In this document: positions 39,571 to 48,690 of the stretch, piece by piece | Numbering within the stretch: position 1 is the first letter of the stretch | Layout: each line of letters opens with the position of its first letter | Source of the DNA: Burkholderiales bacterium | GTDB taxonomy: Bacteria > Pseudomonadota > Gammaproteobacteria > Burkholderiales > Burkholderiaceae_A | DNA: 57,661 nucleotides | Direction: 5' to 3' | NCBI GenBank assembly: GCA_027486725.1 | Contig: JAIXOP010000018.1 | Location: 1-57,661, forward strand | Made by a program: the position numbers and the translations under genes | The notes under the pieces: model-generated | Told to the model about the DNA's origin: nothing | The model's input: the letters and a program-made list of their open reading frames with translations, nothing else | Databases searched by the model: none

Positions 39571-42030
39571 TCAGGCACCGGCCGCCTCCAGCATGCGCTC
39601 GATGCGGTCCTGCAGAGACTCGCTGCTGAGCTTTTCGCGCAGTCGATCCACCACCAGCGGAAAGGACAAGGGCGAGGGACCCTGGATGGATTTCCAGACC
39701 CAGTCTCGGTGGTCGAGATCCGCGCAGGCAGCGGCCAGTGCGTCGAAGGCCCAGTCGCCCTGAAGCACCTCCTGGCGAGCCTGCGCGAGCAGCAGGTTGT
39801 CGGGGTCGTACTTGTCGAAGACCTCATAGACGAGGCTTGCCGAGGCCGCCAACTGCCGGCTGCTGGGCGAGGCGCCGGGCACCATCGTCTGAATCAGGCC
39901 CGCGATGCGGGCAATCTCGCGAAAGCGCCGCAGAGGCAGGGTTCCCGACGAGGCCCCAGCCAGGAGGTCCTGCAACAGTTGCTCCGGACGCAGGGCAGCG
40001 CGCACCCGCACCGGATCAAAGAGCGATCCCTCGGCCAGAGCCTGCGCGCGCTGGGCGCGTGTGGGCGGCGGGCACAGCAGCTCAAACCCATAGTCATTGA
40101 CCGCCACGGAGATCGAGCGCGGGGTCTCGGCACTGAGGCGCTGGGCCATCAGCGTCGCCATGCCCAGGTGAATCGTGCGGCCCAGCAGCGGGAAGACCGC
40201 GAGATGGCTGCCCTCGCGGCACTCCCATTGCTCGATGAGCAGCTCCTGGGGATGGGGAATCCGGGACTGCTGGGCCAGCCGCTCTAGCATGGGCCGCAGG
40301 CCCTGTGCCTCGGGGGTGGTGCCGGAGAGCAGCCCGGGCAGCAGGCCACGCAGCACCTCGGCCAGCTCCGAGGAGAGCGGCATATTCCCCCCCAGCCATC
40401 GGGGGACCGCGCCCGCCGAGGACTTGGCCACCTTCACATAGGCCGTGAGGTCCTTCACGCGCACCAGCTCCAGCGCCCGCCCCGAATACAGGAATCGATC
40501 TCCGGGCTTAAGGCGGCCGATGAACTGCTCCTCGATCTGCCCGATCTTGCCACCGCGCATCCAAGCGAGCTGAAGCGTGGCATCCGAGACGATGGTGCCC
40601 ATCGAGAGCCGGTGCCGCCGGGCCTGGCGGGCATCGGTCATGCACAAGCGCCCCTGCTCGTCGCGCTGCAGGCGGTGGAAGTCGGGGTAGGCCTGCAGGC
40701 TCTGGCCGCCGTGCTCCAAATGCGCCAGCGCCCAGTCGAAGTCCTCGCGAGAGAGGCCTGCGTAGCTCGGAGCCGAACAGACTTCGGCATAGAGCGCATC
40801 GGGGTGCATGGGAGCGCCCAAAACACGGGTGGCGATCTGCTGGACCAGAACATCGAGTGGGGCCTGGGGCGGGTGCCGCGACTCCATACGCCCGAGCCTC
40901 AATGCTTGCTGGGCAGCGAGCGACTCCACAATCTCCCAGCTGTTGGTGGGCACCAAGACCAGACGAGACCTCTGCTCAGGGCTGTGGCCCGAGCGCCCTG
41001 CCCTCTGCACCAGCCGGCCCATGCCTTTGGGGCTGCCGACCTGCAGGACCTGAGCCACGGGCGCAAAGTCCACACCGAGGTCGAGGGTGGAGGTGGCCAC
41101 CACCGCCCGCAGCCGGCCCTCGCGCAGGGTCTGCTCCACCCAGGTGCGGTGGGAAGGATCGAGCGAGCCGTGGTGCAGGGCAATCAGCCCAGCCCAGTCT
41201 GGCCGCTCGTCGAGCAGAGCCTGATACCAGAGCTCGGCCTGGGCTCGGGTGTTGGTGAAGACCAGCGAGGTGCTGGCCTGCTCGATGGCCTGTGCCACCT
41301 GCGGCACCATGGATCGCCCGAGGTGGCCCGCGTAGGGAAAGCGTGCCACGCCCTGGGCGGGCATGAGGGTGGAGATGTCGATCTTCTCGGCCGCGGCCGG
41401 GCCGTCGGATTCCAGAAGCACCGCACCCGGGCCACACAGGATTTCGGCGGCCTGAGAAAGATTGCCCAGGGTGGCCGACATGCCCCAGGTCTGAAGGCGC
41501 CCCTGAGTGAGGCTGCGCAGGCTTGCCAGGCAGAGCTGCAGCTGCACGCCGCGCTTGTTGCCCAGGAGTTCGTGCCACTCATCGACCACCACAGCCTGAA
41601 GGCCCGCCAGTCGCGCGACCCAGAGGCTGCGGCTGAGCATTAGGCAGAGGCTCTCGGGCGTGGTGACGAGCACCTCGGGGCTGCAGCGGTCTTGTCGCTG
41701 GCGCTCGCTGCTGGGCGTGTCGCCCGAGCGCAGTCCGATGGCAATGTGCGGCAGCGACAGGGCCTGCAGCGCCCGAAGACTGTCGTGGGCCAGGGCCCGC
41801 ATGGGCGTGACCCAGAGCACCTGCAGGCCGGGCCTCCAGTTCACGTGCTGCAGCAGCCCGCCCCAGACGGCATAGGTCTTGCCACTGCCAGTGCCCGCGT
41901 GCAGCATGCCGCTCTGGCCCGCTCCGATGGCCGCCCACGTCCGGGTCTGAAAGGCAAAGGGCCGCAGCCCCAGCGCCGCAAAGGCGCTCTCTGCAACCGA
42001 TGCCTGCGTCACTGCTGCTTCCTCAGTCAT
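39571..42030 (-). CDS. Ligase-associated Lhr-type DEXH helicase
   Basis: 819 residues from ATG 42030. Walker A GTGSGKT at 46-52, VTPMRALAHDSL, DEWHE (DExH), TTPESL, SATLG; helicase C domain with STLDLGVDF and QRAGRSGH; then the Lhr winged-helix and beta-barrel regions. It matches the DEXH helicase of the ligase-associated DNA damage response cluster. Its start overlaps the ligase stop by eight bases. Confidence 0.92.
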   Translation of the reverse strand: MTEEAAVTQASVAESAFAALGLRPFAFQTRTWAAIGAGQSGMLHAGTGSGKTYAVWGGLLQHVNWRPGLQVLWVTPMRALAHDSLRALQALSLPHIAIGLRSGDTPSSERQRQDRCSPEVLVTTPESLCLMLSRSLWVARLAGLQAVVVDEWHELLGNKRGVQLQLCLASLRSLTQGRLQTWGMSATLGNLSQAAEILCGPGAVLLESDGPAAAEKIDISTLMPAQGVARFPYAGHLGRSMVPQVAQAIEQASTSLVFTNTRAQAELWYQALLDERPDWAGLIALHHGSLDPSHRTWVEQTLREGRLRAVVATSTLDLGVDFAPVAQVLQVGSPKGMGRLVQRAGRSGHSPEQRSRLVLVPTNSWEIVESLAAQQALRLGRMESRHPPQAPLDVLVQQIATRVLGAPMHPDALYAEVCSAPSYAGLSREDFDWALAHLEHGGQSLQAYPDFHRLQRDEQGRLCMTDARQARRHRLSMGTIVSDATLQLAWMRGGKIGQIEEQFIGRLKPGDRFLYSGRALELVRVKDLTAYVKVAKSSAGAVPRWLGGNMPLSSELAEVLRGLLPGLLSGTTPEAQGLRPMLERLAQQSRIPHPQELLIEQWECREGSHLAVFPLLGRTIHLGMATLMAQRLSAETPRSISVAVNDYGFELLCPPPTRAQRAQALAEGSLFDPVRVRAALRPEQLLQDLLAGASSGTLPLRRFREIARIAGLIQTMVPGASPSSRQLAASASLVYEVFDKYDPDNLLLAQARQEVLQGDWAFDALAAACADLDHRDWVWKSIQGPSPLSFPLVVDRLREKLSSESLQDRIERMLEAAGA

Positions 42031-43798
42031 GGGCATGCCCATCGGGCAGCATGGCGCGAAGATCATCGAGGCTGTTGGCCTCTTCGACCCGCTTGTCGGG
42101 GCGCAGGCGCAGGATGCGCGGAAAGCGCACCGCCACCCCGCTCTTGTGCCGGCGCGATGCCATCACTCCCTCGAAGGCCAGCTCCATCACCAGCGTGGGG
42201 GCGACCGAGCGCACGGGCCCGAACTTCTCGAGGATGGTCTTTCGGATCACCGCATCGACCTCGCGGATCTCCTCGTCGGTGAGCCCGGAGTAGGCCTTGG
42301 CAAACGGGACCAGCTGGGCGGGACTGCGCGATCGGTCCCAGAGCGCAAAGCCGTAGTCGGTGTAAAGCCCTGCCCTTCGGCCATGGCCGCGCTGGGCATA
42401 GACCAGCACCGCATCGATCGACCAGGGGTCGACCTTCCACTTCCAGACCTCGCCCTCGGCGGATGCCTTGGTGCGGCCCACGCCATAGGCCGCATCGCGC
42501 CGCTTGATCATCAGTCCCTCGACGCCCAAGGCCCTGGCCTGAGACCGCCACTGGGCCGCCTGCTGCCAACTGGTGCAGGCAAGCACCGGGCTTAGAGACA
42601 ACGATGGCGCTGCGGCCCGGGCGGCGGGTGTGGCCATGAGCCCCTCGAGGCGGGCACGCCGCTCGCTCAGGCTGAGCGCGCGGGTGTCGCCCGAGGCATC
42701 GCGCAGCAGGTCGTAGGCCCGCAGAATCACCGGATGTTCCGCACAAAAGGCGGCACTCGGCGAGCGCCGGTCAAGGCGCAGCTGCAACGCCGAAAAGGGC
42801 GCGACCCGTCCGTCCCCGTGTCCTTCGGACTGCGGCTCCACCTCCCCCTCGCCACCGCCCACCGCGAGCGCAAGGATCTCGCCATCGAGCAGGTGGCCGC
42901 TGGGCAGCCCCGCCAGCGCCGCGCAGAGGTCGGGAAAGCTCTGGCTGATGTCCTCTTCACCCCGAGACCAGAGCTGCACTTGCGTGCGCCCGTCCACCTC
43001 GGCGATCCAGGCCTGGGCGCGGATGCCATCCCACTTCCATTCGAGCTGCCAGTTCTGGGCTTGGCCGAGCTGGGCCTCGAGGGCTTCGGGGTCCATGTCC
43101 GATGGCAGGGGCTGGGCAAGGAAAAATGGCCGCGGCCCCGGGGGCTCGGCATCGCCCTGCCCTGCGGCCATGGCCTGACACTGCTGCACGAGCCGATCCC
43201 AGGCGGCCGGCACCGCCCGTGGGCAGGGGCGTATGGCGAGAAAAACGGAGAGCTGCTGGGCCATGGCGGCCGAGGGCACCTCGAGCCAGCCCGAGAGCAC
43301 CCGGGCCACCAGACCCCTCGAGACACCGACCCGCAGGCCACCGGTGAGCAGCTTGGTGTGGGCAAAGCGCGCGCCTGGGTGGGTGGAGCGCCAGTACGAC
43401 AGAAGTGCCGCCTGGGCCTCGGGGCCCGATTGCAGCACCGCCATCGCCATGGCCACCGTCGCGTGCAGGTCGGCAGTGCTGGCAGCAGGGCCTGAAGCGG
43501 GCATGTCTTGCAGCAGCAGGGCGCAGGTCTCGGCCAGGTCGCCCACACTCTCGTGGGATTCCTCCACCAGCCAGAGGGGCAGGCCTGAGGCCAGGGCCAG
43601 GGCCTCGCGCACTCGGGTGGCCGCAAGGCGCCGGCCCAGGCCCACACCCGAGAGCAGGCGGATTGACCAGGCCAGCGAGGCCGACGCCGCGGCCGCAGCG
43701 CCCACATGATCAAGCACGTGATTGAGCAATAGCCGCTCCTTGTCGCGCGTGCCGCCGGCCGACTCCAGATCGCGCAGCAGGGCTGCGAAGCGACTCAC
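42023..43798 (-). CDS. ATP-dependent DNA ligase (repair-cluster type)
   Basis: 591 residues with a GTG start at 43798 that overlaps the exonuclease stop by four bases (GTGA). An N-terminal helical DNA-binding domain (1-200), the nucleotidyltransferase domain with motif I KWDGIR (Lys255), motif III-like GHLLDGEILA, motif IV EGLMIKRRD, then the OB domain with motif V KVDPW. It seals nicks with ATP and is typical of ligase-associated repair operons. Full length. Confidence 0.94.
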   Translation of the reverse strand: MSRFAALLRDLESAGGTRDKERLLLNHVLDHVGAAAAASASLAWSIRLLSGVGLGRRLAATRVREALALASGLPLWLVEESHESVGDLAETCALLLQDMPASGPAASTADLHATVAMAMAVLQSGPEAQAALLSYWRSTHPGARFAHTKLLTGGLRVGVSRGLVARVLSGWLEVPSAAMAQQLSVFLAIRPCPRAVPAAWDRLVQQCQAMAAGQGDAEPPGPRPFFLAQPLPSDMDPEALEAQLGQAQNWQLEWKWDGIRAQAWIAEVDGRTQVQLWSRGEEDISQSFPDLCAALAGLPSGHLLDGEILALAVGGGEGEVEPQSEGHGDGRVAPFSALQLRLDRRSPSAAFCAEHPVILRAYDLLRDASGDTRALSLSERRARLEGLMATPAARAAAPSLSLSPVLACTSWQQAAQWRSQARALGVEGLMIKRRDAAYGVGRTKASAEGEVWKWKVDPWSIDAVLVYAQRGHGRRAGLYTDYGFALWDRSRSPAQLVPFAKAYSGLTDEEIREVDAVIRKTILEKFGPVRSVAPTLVMELAFEGVMASRRHKSGVAVRFPRILRLRPDKRVEEANSLDDLRAMLPDGHAHD

Positions 43799-44814
43799 TC
43801 CTCGACCCCCGCATCGCGGATGGGCCCGGCCATGCGCAGCCCCTGAGCGTCGATGCCGCGCTCCTCGCGCAGGTATCGCGCCAGCGTGTCGGTGGCCCCG
43901 TGGGTGAGCAGCACGCGCTGAGCACCCGTGGCCTCGATGGCCTGGGTGAGGCCTGGCCAGTCGGCGTGGTCCGAGAGCACAAAGCCCCGAACCCCCGGCT
44001 GTCGGCGACGCACACCCCGCAGAGCCATCCAGCCCGAGGCCGTGGCCTGTTGCAGCAGCCGCCGATGCCGCGTCGCCCAGGCGCTGCCCTGCACGGCGGG
44101 CGGCGCGAGAAAGAGCACCCCTGGGGTTGGTGCTGCGGTGAGGTCTGCCGGGGTGTACGGCGCGAACCGAATGCCCTGGGCCTCGTAGGCCTCGAGCAGC
44201 GGCAGCAGCGCCCGATGCACCTGCACCGGGGGAGCATCCCGCCCGAGGTCTGCCAGTGCACAGAGAATGCGCTGGGCCTTGCCCAAGGCATAGGCATAGA
44301 TCAGGCTTGCCCGGCCCTCGGCAGCGCCCTGCTGCCACCAGGCCAGGATCTCATTCAACACCTCAGCCTGGGGGCGCCAGCGGTAGATGGGCAGGCCAAA
44401 GGTGCACTCGCTGATGAAGGTGTGGCAGGCCACGGGCTCGAAGGCATCGCAGCTCGCGTCGGCCGCCACGCGGTAGTCGCCCGAGACCACCCAGACCTCG
44501 CCGCGGGCCGATTCGACCCGCACCTGGGCCGCGCCCAGCACGTGGCTGGCGGGGTGCAGCGACACGATGGCCGAGCCCAGCCGCAGCCGCTCGCCCCAGG
44601 CCAGGCCCTGCAGGCGAATGCCCTCGCCCAGACGCGCCCGCAGAATGCCCAGGCCCCGCTCGGCGGCGATGGCCTCGGGCGCGATCGCCCGGGCATGGTC
44701 GGCATGGCCGTGGGTGAAGATGGCGCGCGGCACGGGCCGCCATGGGTCGATGAAGACATCGGCCTCGGCGCAATAGAGGCCCTCGGGCCGAAGGGTGAGG
44801 AGCTCTGCCGACAT
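43795..44814 (-). CDS. Ligase-associated metallo-beta-lactamase-fold exonuclease
   Basis: 339 residues from ATG 44814. HGHADH at 35-40 is the metal-binding HxHxDH of the SNM1/CPSF beta-CASP fold, with SECTFGLPIYRW and LSDHADWPGL farther on. It is the exonuclease of the ligase-associated DNA damage response set (TIGR04122 type), probably trimming damaged or crosslinked ends. Translationally coupled to the ligase. Confidence 0.93.
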   Translation of the reverse strand: MSAELLTLRPEGLYCAEADVFIDPWRPVPRAIFTHGHADHARAIAPEAIAAERGLGILRARLGEGIRLQGLAWGERLRLGSAIVSLHPASHVLGAAQVRVESARGEVWVVSGDYRVAADASCDAFEPVACHTFISECTFGLPIYRWRPQAEVLNEILAWWQQGAAEGRASLIYAYALGKAQRILCALADLGRDAPPVQVHRALLPLLEAYEAQGIRFAPYTPADLTAAPTPGVLFLAPPAVQGSAWATRHRRLLQQATASGWMALRGVRRRQPGVRGFVLSDHADWPGLTQAIEATGAQRVLLTHGATDTLARYLREERGIDAQGLRMAGPIRDAGVEE

Positions 44815-44831
44815 CACCGATCCGATGCCAT

Positions 44832-46298
44832 TTAAGGGGCCCGAACCAGCAGGGCACGCTGCTGCCAGCCCCCGGCCCACCAGCGCCCCCCCAAGACCAA
44901 GGCCAGCAGGCCGATGTAGGTCAGTGCCCCAAGCCATCCACCCACGGCTCCCAGGCCCAGGCCCGGGGCCTCGGCCCACCAGCCCTGGCCAGGCTCGAAG
45001 GTGAGGTAGTGGGTGAGCGGCACAAAGGCGCCCCAGGCCAGGATGAAAAAGATGATGGCCGGTGTGCGGGTGTCGCCCGCGCCGCGCAGACAGAAGATGC
45101 TGCCCAGGTGGATGCCATCGAAGATTTGATATGCCGCAGCGATCCAGGCGATGGTGGCCCCGAGCTGGAGGGCTGCCGCCACCGTGGCCGCATCGGTGTC
45201 CGCATCCAGAAAGGCGCGAATGAAAAACTCGCCGCCAAATCCAATCACGAGCCCCGCCACGGCCATGTAGATCACCGCCAGCAGAATGATGCGGTTGCCC
45301 AGACGGCGCGCCCACTGGGGATCTCCGGCCCCCATCGACTGGCCCACCAGGGTGGTGCCGGCCTTGCCCAGACCCACCACCGGCAGATAAGCGGCCGAGG
45401 TCAGCATCATGATGATCTGCGTGGTGGCGGCCTCGACCGAACCCAGGCGCGCCACCATGGCGTGGAAGGCGGCCAGACCCAAGACATCAAAGGCGATGGA
45501 GGCGCCCAGCGGCAGGCCCACCCCAAGCAGGCGGCCGACCATCGACCAGCCCACCGCGAGCGCACCGCGCGTGCCGTATTGATCCACCAGATGGCGGCGG
45601 CCAAAGAACTGCAACAGCCCCAGAGCCAAGCCACAACCAATGGATGCGGTGGTTGCCCAGGCCACCCCCTCTGCCCCCCAGCCAAAGCCAAACACGAAGA
45701 GCGCGTTGAGCACGGCATTGAGTACTGCGACCAGGATGTTGACGCGCAGCGCCCAGCCCACCTGGCCGATGCCCACGAAAAAGCAGAGCACGGCCACCAT
45801 GCCCATGGCGAGCGGGCCCCCCAGAATGCGGGGCAGCCAGTAGGCCTCGGCCGCCTCGGCAGCTGCGGGCGAAAGCCCCAGCGCAGGGATCACCCAGTCT
45901 GAGGCCAACGCCAGCGGAACAAAAAGCAGCACCGAGGCCAGGGCGAGCTTAAGCCCTGCCCCCACGGCCCGCGATGCTTCGGCGTAGGCCCGGGCACCCT
46001 GGGCCTGGGCCACAAAGGCCTGCACCGACATGGCGGCACCATTCACAAAGAAGAGGATGCCCAGCAGCAGCCAGTAGATGGCCGACACCCCCGCCAACGC
46101 ATCGACCGAGACCTGGCCCAAAAACCAGGTGTCGGTGAGATTGAGGATGGCCTGCAGCCCCGAATGCAAAAAGAGCGGCAGGGCCAGGGCGAGCACACGG
46201 CGCATGTCGATGGTCAGGCTGCCATCGGGGCGCCGGCGCGCGGCGGGCAGGCTGCTTGGGCTTGCAGGACCTGGGCTTGCAGGACTGAGTTGGCTCAA
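44832..46298 (-). CDS. MATE-family efflux transporter
   Basis: 488 residues from a TTG at 46298 (4-base overlap with the upstream gene); an ATG at 46205 is the more conservative start. Twelve transmembrane helices, with NLTDTWFLGQVS and the two-fold repeat (QIIMMLTSAAYLPVVGLGKAGTTLVGQSMG, read in parts) typical of MATE/DinF proteins, which export cationic drugs using Na+ or H+ gradients. Together with the repair genes, it might export genotoxic compounds; that is inference. Confidence 0.9.
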   Translation of the reverse strand: MSQLSPASPGPASPSSLPAARRRPDGSLTIDMRRVLALALPLFLHSGLQAILNLTDTWFLGQVSVDALAGVSAIYWLLLGILFFVNGAAMSVQAFVAQAQGARAYAEASRAVGAGLKLALASVLLFVPLALASDWVIPALGLSPAAAEAAEAYWLPRILGGPLAMGMVAVLCFFVGIGQVGWALRVNILVAVLNAVLNALFVFGFGWGAEGVAWATTASIGCGLALGLLQFFGRRHLVDQYGTRGALAVGWSMVGRLLGVGLPLGASIAFDVLGLAAFHAMVARLGSVEAATTQIIMMLTSAAYLPVVGLGKAGTTLVGQSMGAGDPQWARRLGNRIILLAVIYMAVAGLVIGFGGEFFIRAFLDADTDAATVAAALQLGATIAWIAAAYQIFDGIHLGSIFCLRGAGDTRTPAIIFFILAWGAFVPLTHYLTFEPGQGWWAEAPGLGLGAVGGWLGALTYIGLLALVLGGRWWAGGWQQRALLVRAP

Positions 46299-46924
46299 GG
46301 CTTCTTCGCGCCCAGCATGCCCTGCTTGAGCTCCTCGCTCACCGGTGCGCCACCGATCCAGGTGGACAAGAGAATGCGCGCAAAGCGGGCATCCACGATC
46401 TCGCCGATCTTCTGGTCTTGCCGATAGATGGTGATGCGGCCCTCGGGGCCGAAAATGATGGTCTGGGACTCCCCAGCGATGGTGTGGGGGGTGATGCGCA
46501 GGAGCTCGCGCAACGAGTCTTGGGGGATGGCGCAGGGCGGGCGACAGTTGCGCTCGATGTTCTCTCGGATGTTGTCTCGGCTCACATCGCGATTGACGCC
46601 GCGAAGGATGCGCATGACCACCGCCTTGTGGCCGGGCGAGTCAAGGATCACCTCGGGCCTGTGCTCGCGGCCCTCGAGGTAGAGGGCGCCGTAGTAGACC
46701 TTGAGCCCGACCATGCCGTATTTGCGCAGGCCACTGCCGTTGAGCACCAGGCGCTTGCCATCGGGCAGGTCCACCGCGGCGGGAAACTCATCGACCTTGA
46801 GCTGATCGAGGGTCTGGACCTCGCTGCGGAGCTGGGCCTGGGCGGTGGGGGGCGCTGCAAGGGCCGCTGCAATCAGCAAGGCCCCAAGCCAAAGAAATTG
46901 ATTTGGGAGTCGGCGAGAATTCAT
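46295..46924 (-). CDS. Chalcone-isomerase-fold exported protein
   Basis: 209 residues from ATG 46924, with a signal peptide ending near PTAQAQ. RLVLNGSGLRKYGMVGLKVYYGALYLE is the start of the chalcone-isomerase-like fold, widespread in bacteria without the plant enzyme activity, often linked to fatty-acid binding. It is seven bases after the phospholipase-like gene. Function unknown. Confidence 0.85.
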   Translation of the reverse strand: MNSRRLPNQFLWLGALLIAAALAAPPTAQAQLRSEVQTLDQLKVDEFPAAVDLPDGKRLVLNGSGLRKYGMVGLKVYYGALYLEGREHRPEVILDSPGHKAVVMRILRGVNRDVSRDNIRENIERNCRPPCAIPQDSLRELLRITPHTIAGESQTIIFGPEGRITIYRQDQKIGEIVDARFARILLSTWIGGAPVSEELKQGMLGAKKP

Positions 46925-46931
46925 CCCGCCA

Positions 46932-48293
46932 TTATTGCGCCGCCGTCTGGAAGCGCCAGCTGTAGGCCTTGGCCAGGGGCTGGCCATCGACGTCTTTCAG
47001 GCCGGTGGTGAGCACCATGGTGTAGGTGTGGCCAGCCTTGAGTGGTGTGCGGGGGGCAAAGCGCACCAGGTGCGTGAAGTCGCGGTTGTAGATGCCCACG
47101 CTGACATTTCCCGGCACTGCCTTGCCGGCCTCATCGAACATGAGCACGGTCTTCTCATTGGCCGATGTGGGCAGCACATTGCGGCCCATCACCGCCACCA
47201 CACGAAAGCGGTCGCGGCCGTCGGTGCCCGCGGGGTCAAGACCCGTGCGGTCGTCGCGCAGATTGAGGGGCACATCGCGGGCGGCATTTTTTGGATAGAC
47301 GCCGCCCACAAACGGCGTGCGGATCTGGGCGGGATTCTCTGCGGTGATCAGCTCCCACCACTGCTGGTACATGGCCGAGACCATGTAGCCCGAGTCGACC
47401 ACACCGCCAGGGCCAGCCATGTAGTTGGCCACGAGCCAGGGCATGGTCGCGCGCAGGCGAACAATCTCTGCGGCTGCGCCCGACCGCTCGGCGGCCACGG
47501 CACCGCGCGCCAGCAGGTGGGCGCGCTCAATGGCCTCCGCCGTAACCGTGTTGCTGCCGGTGTAGGGGTTGGGCTTGAACGAGGCCCACACCGCGACCAG
47601 ATCCTGGGTGGGTGGATTCTCTAGGATCGGCGCCTCGGCAAAGAGGCCATATTCGGCGATGCCCACCACATCGCCCGCATATTCGATGGCATTGAGCGGC
47701 GTTGCGGCAAAGAGCTGCGATAGGGCCGAGAGCTGATTGCCCCAGGGGACCATGGCCAGCAGGGTGGCAGGGTTGGGATCTTCACCCCGGGCGCGCACCT
47801 GCGGCTCGAACAGGATGTCCCAGGTCTCGTCGGTGATGCCGTGGGCAGCGTTGCCAAAGAAAAACGCGATCAGGCGGCCACAGTCGTCGCTGAACTTGAA
47901 GGGGTTGCCCAAGGCAGCCGGCGTCTGTGCGAGGGTCGTGGCCTGGAAGGTGCGGGCCTCCCGAGCGCATCGCCCGCCGTCTTTGGTTTCGCGCAGATAG
48001 CGGATGAAGGCCTTGGTGAAGTCGCCCCAGTGCGAGCCCTCGGCCATGCCCCGATCCTCGGGGAAGGCTGCGCCCGTGCCGTAGCCCCCATCGGGGTTCA
48101 GGGCGCCGGCCACCAGCGAGGCGCGATGCCGCGTGAGCAGCATTTTGAGCGGCCCCTCGGGCAGCGCCTGGCGGCCAAAGTCGGCCATGGCGGCATGGGT
48201 CGACATGCCCGCGGCCTGAACAAAGCCAGGAACCAGGCACAGCAGCGCAAGGATGATGAGAACGCGGGCAGAAAACGGCGGGGGGAGTCGCAT
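46932..48293 (-). CDS. Exported zinc phospholipase C-like protein
   Basis: 453 residues from ATG 48293: signal peptide (ILALLCLVPGFVQA), then an N-terminal domain with MSTHAAMADFGRQALP, NPDGGYGTGAAFPEDRG, SHWGDFTKAFIRYLR and FFFGNAAHGITDETWD, whose His and Asp residues match the zinc-dependent phospholipase C/S1-P1 nuclease fold, as in the N-terminal part of GPI-specific phospholipase D. A C-terminal beta-sandwich (about 360-453) follows. It may hydrolyse phospholipids outside the cytoplasm. Confidence 0.75.
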   Translation of the reverse strand: MRLPPPFSARVLIILALLCLVPGFVQAAGMSTHAAMADFGRQALPEGPLKMLLTRHRASLVAGALNPDGGYGTGAAFPEDRGMAEGSHWGDFTKAFIRYLRETKDGGRCAREARTFQATTLAQTPAALGNPFKFSDDCGRLIAFFFGNAAHGITDETWDILFEPQVRARGEDPNPATLLAMVPWGNQLSALSQLFAATPLNAIEYAGDVVGIAEYGLFAEAPILENPPTQDLVAVWASFKPNPYTGSNTVTAEAIERAHLLARGAVAAERSGAAAEIVRLRATMPWLVANYMAGPGGVVDSGYMVSAMYQQWWELITAENPAQIRTPFVGGVYPKNAARDVPLNLRDDRTGLDPAGTDGRDRFRVVAVMGRNVLPTSANEKTVLMFDEAGKAVPGNVSVGIYNRDFTHLVRFAPRTPLKAGHTYTMVLTTGLKDVDGQPLAKAYSWRFQTAAQ

Positions 48294-48324
48294 GGCAGGA
48301 CTGAGGGAGGTTGGGCTCGAAAAA

Positions 48325-48573
48325 TTAGGGGCTGGTGCTGGACGCGGCGGACGCTGCGGCACTGTCGGCGGCGAAGATCTGCTGGAGCAGACGACGCGCA
48401 TCGGGGTCCTCAACCGCATCAAACTCGGCCTGCTCCGTCGGGACGGGTGTCGGTGGCTCTTCGGGTTTGGTCTCGGAACTGCTGGGCGACAGGCCCAGCT
48501 CGTCGCCGCAGGCGCTCAAAACTAGAAAAACTGGGAGTAAGAAGACGATGCGGGGAATAACCTTCATTCCCAT
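48325..48573 (-). CDS. Small lipoprotein
   Basis: 82 residues starting MGMKVIPRIVF. A lipobox LSAC gives a lipidated Cys at 22; the acidic, Ser/Pro-rich remainder has no known domain. An ATG at 48567 is the alternative start. It is first in the leftward operon, 31 bases before the phospholipase-like gene. Confidence 0.7.
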   Translation of the reverse strand: MGMKVIPRIVFLLPVFLVLSACGDELGLSPSSSETKPEEPPTPVPTEQAEFDAVEDPDARRLLQQIFAADSAAASAASSTSP

Positions 48574-48635
48574 ACGATATGGAAGATTTTTACCCCGCAG
48601 GTTACATATCCGTGACAACCCTAGGTCCGACCCAA

Positions 48636-48645
48636 CAAACGTTTG
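48636..48645. promoter_or_regulatory. Palindrome CAAACGTTTG between divergent lipoprotein and hydrolase genes
   Basis: A perfect 10-bp palindrome in the 117-base divergent spacer 48574-48690. A second small hairpin TCAG-GGAAA-CTGA lies just downstream. It could be an operator. The role is a guess. Confidence 0.4.
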
Positions 48646-48690
48646 ATTCCAGTCAGGGAAACTGACGCCTTCAAACTTGGAGTCTGAGCC

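Noticed and set aside
48636-48660. TCAG-GGAAA-CTGA hairpin as a terminator
   Set aside because: Stem too short and no T-run; kept only as part of the spacer note.
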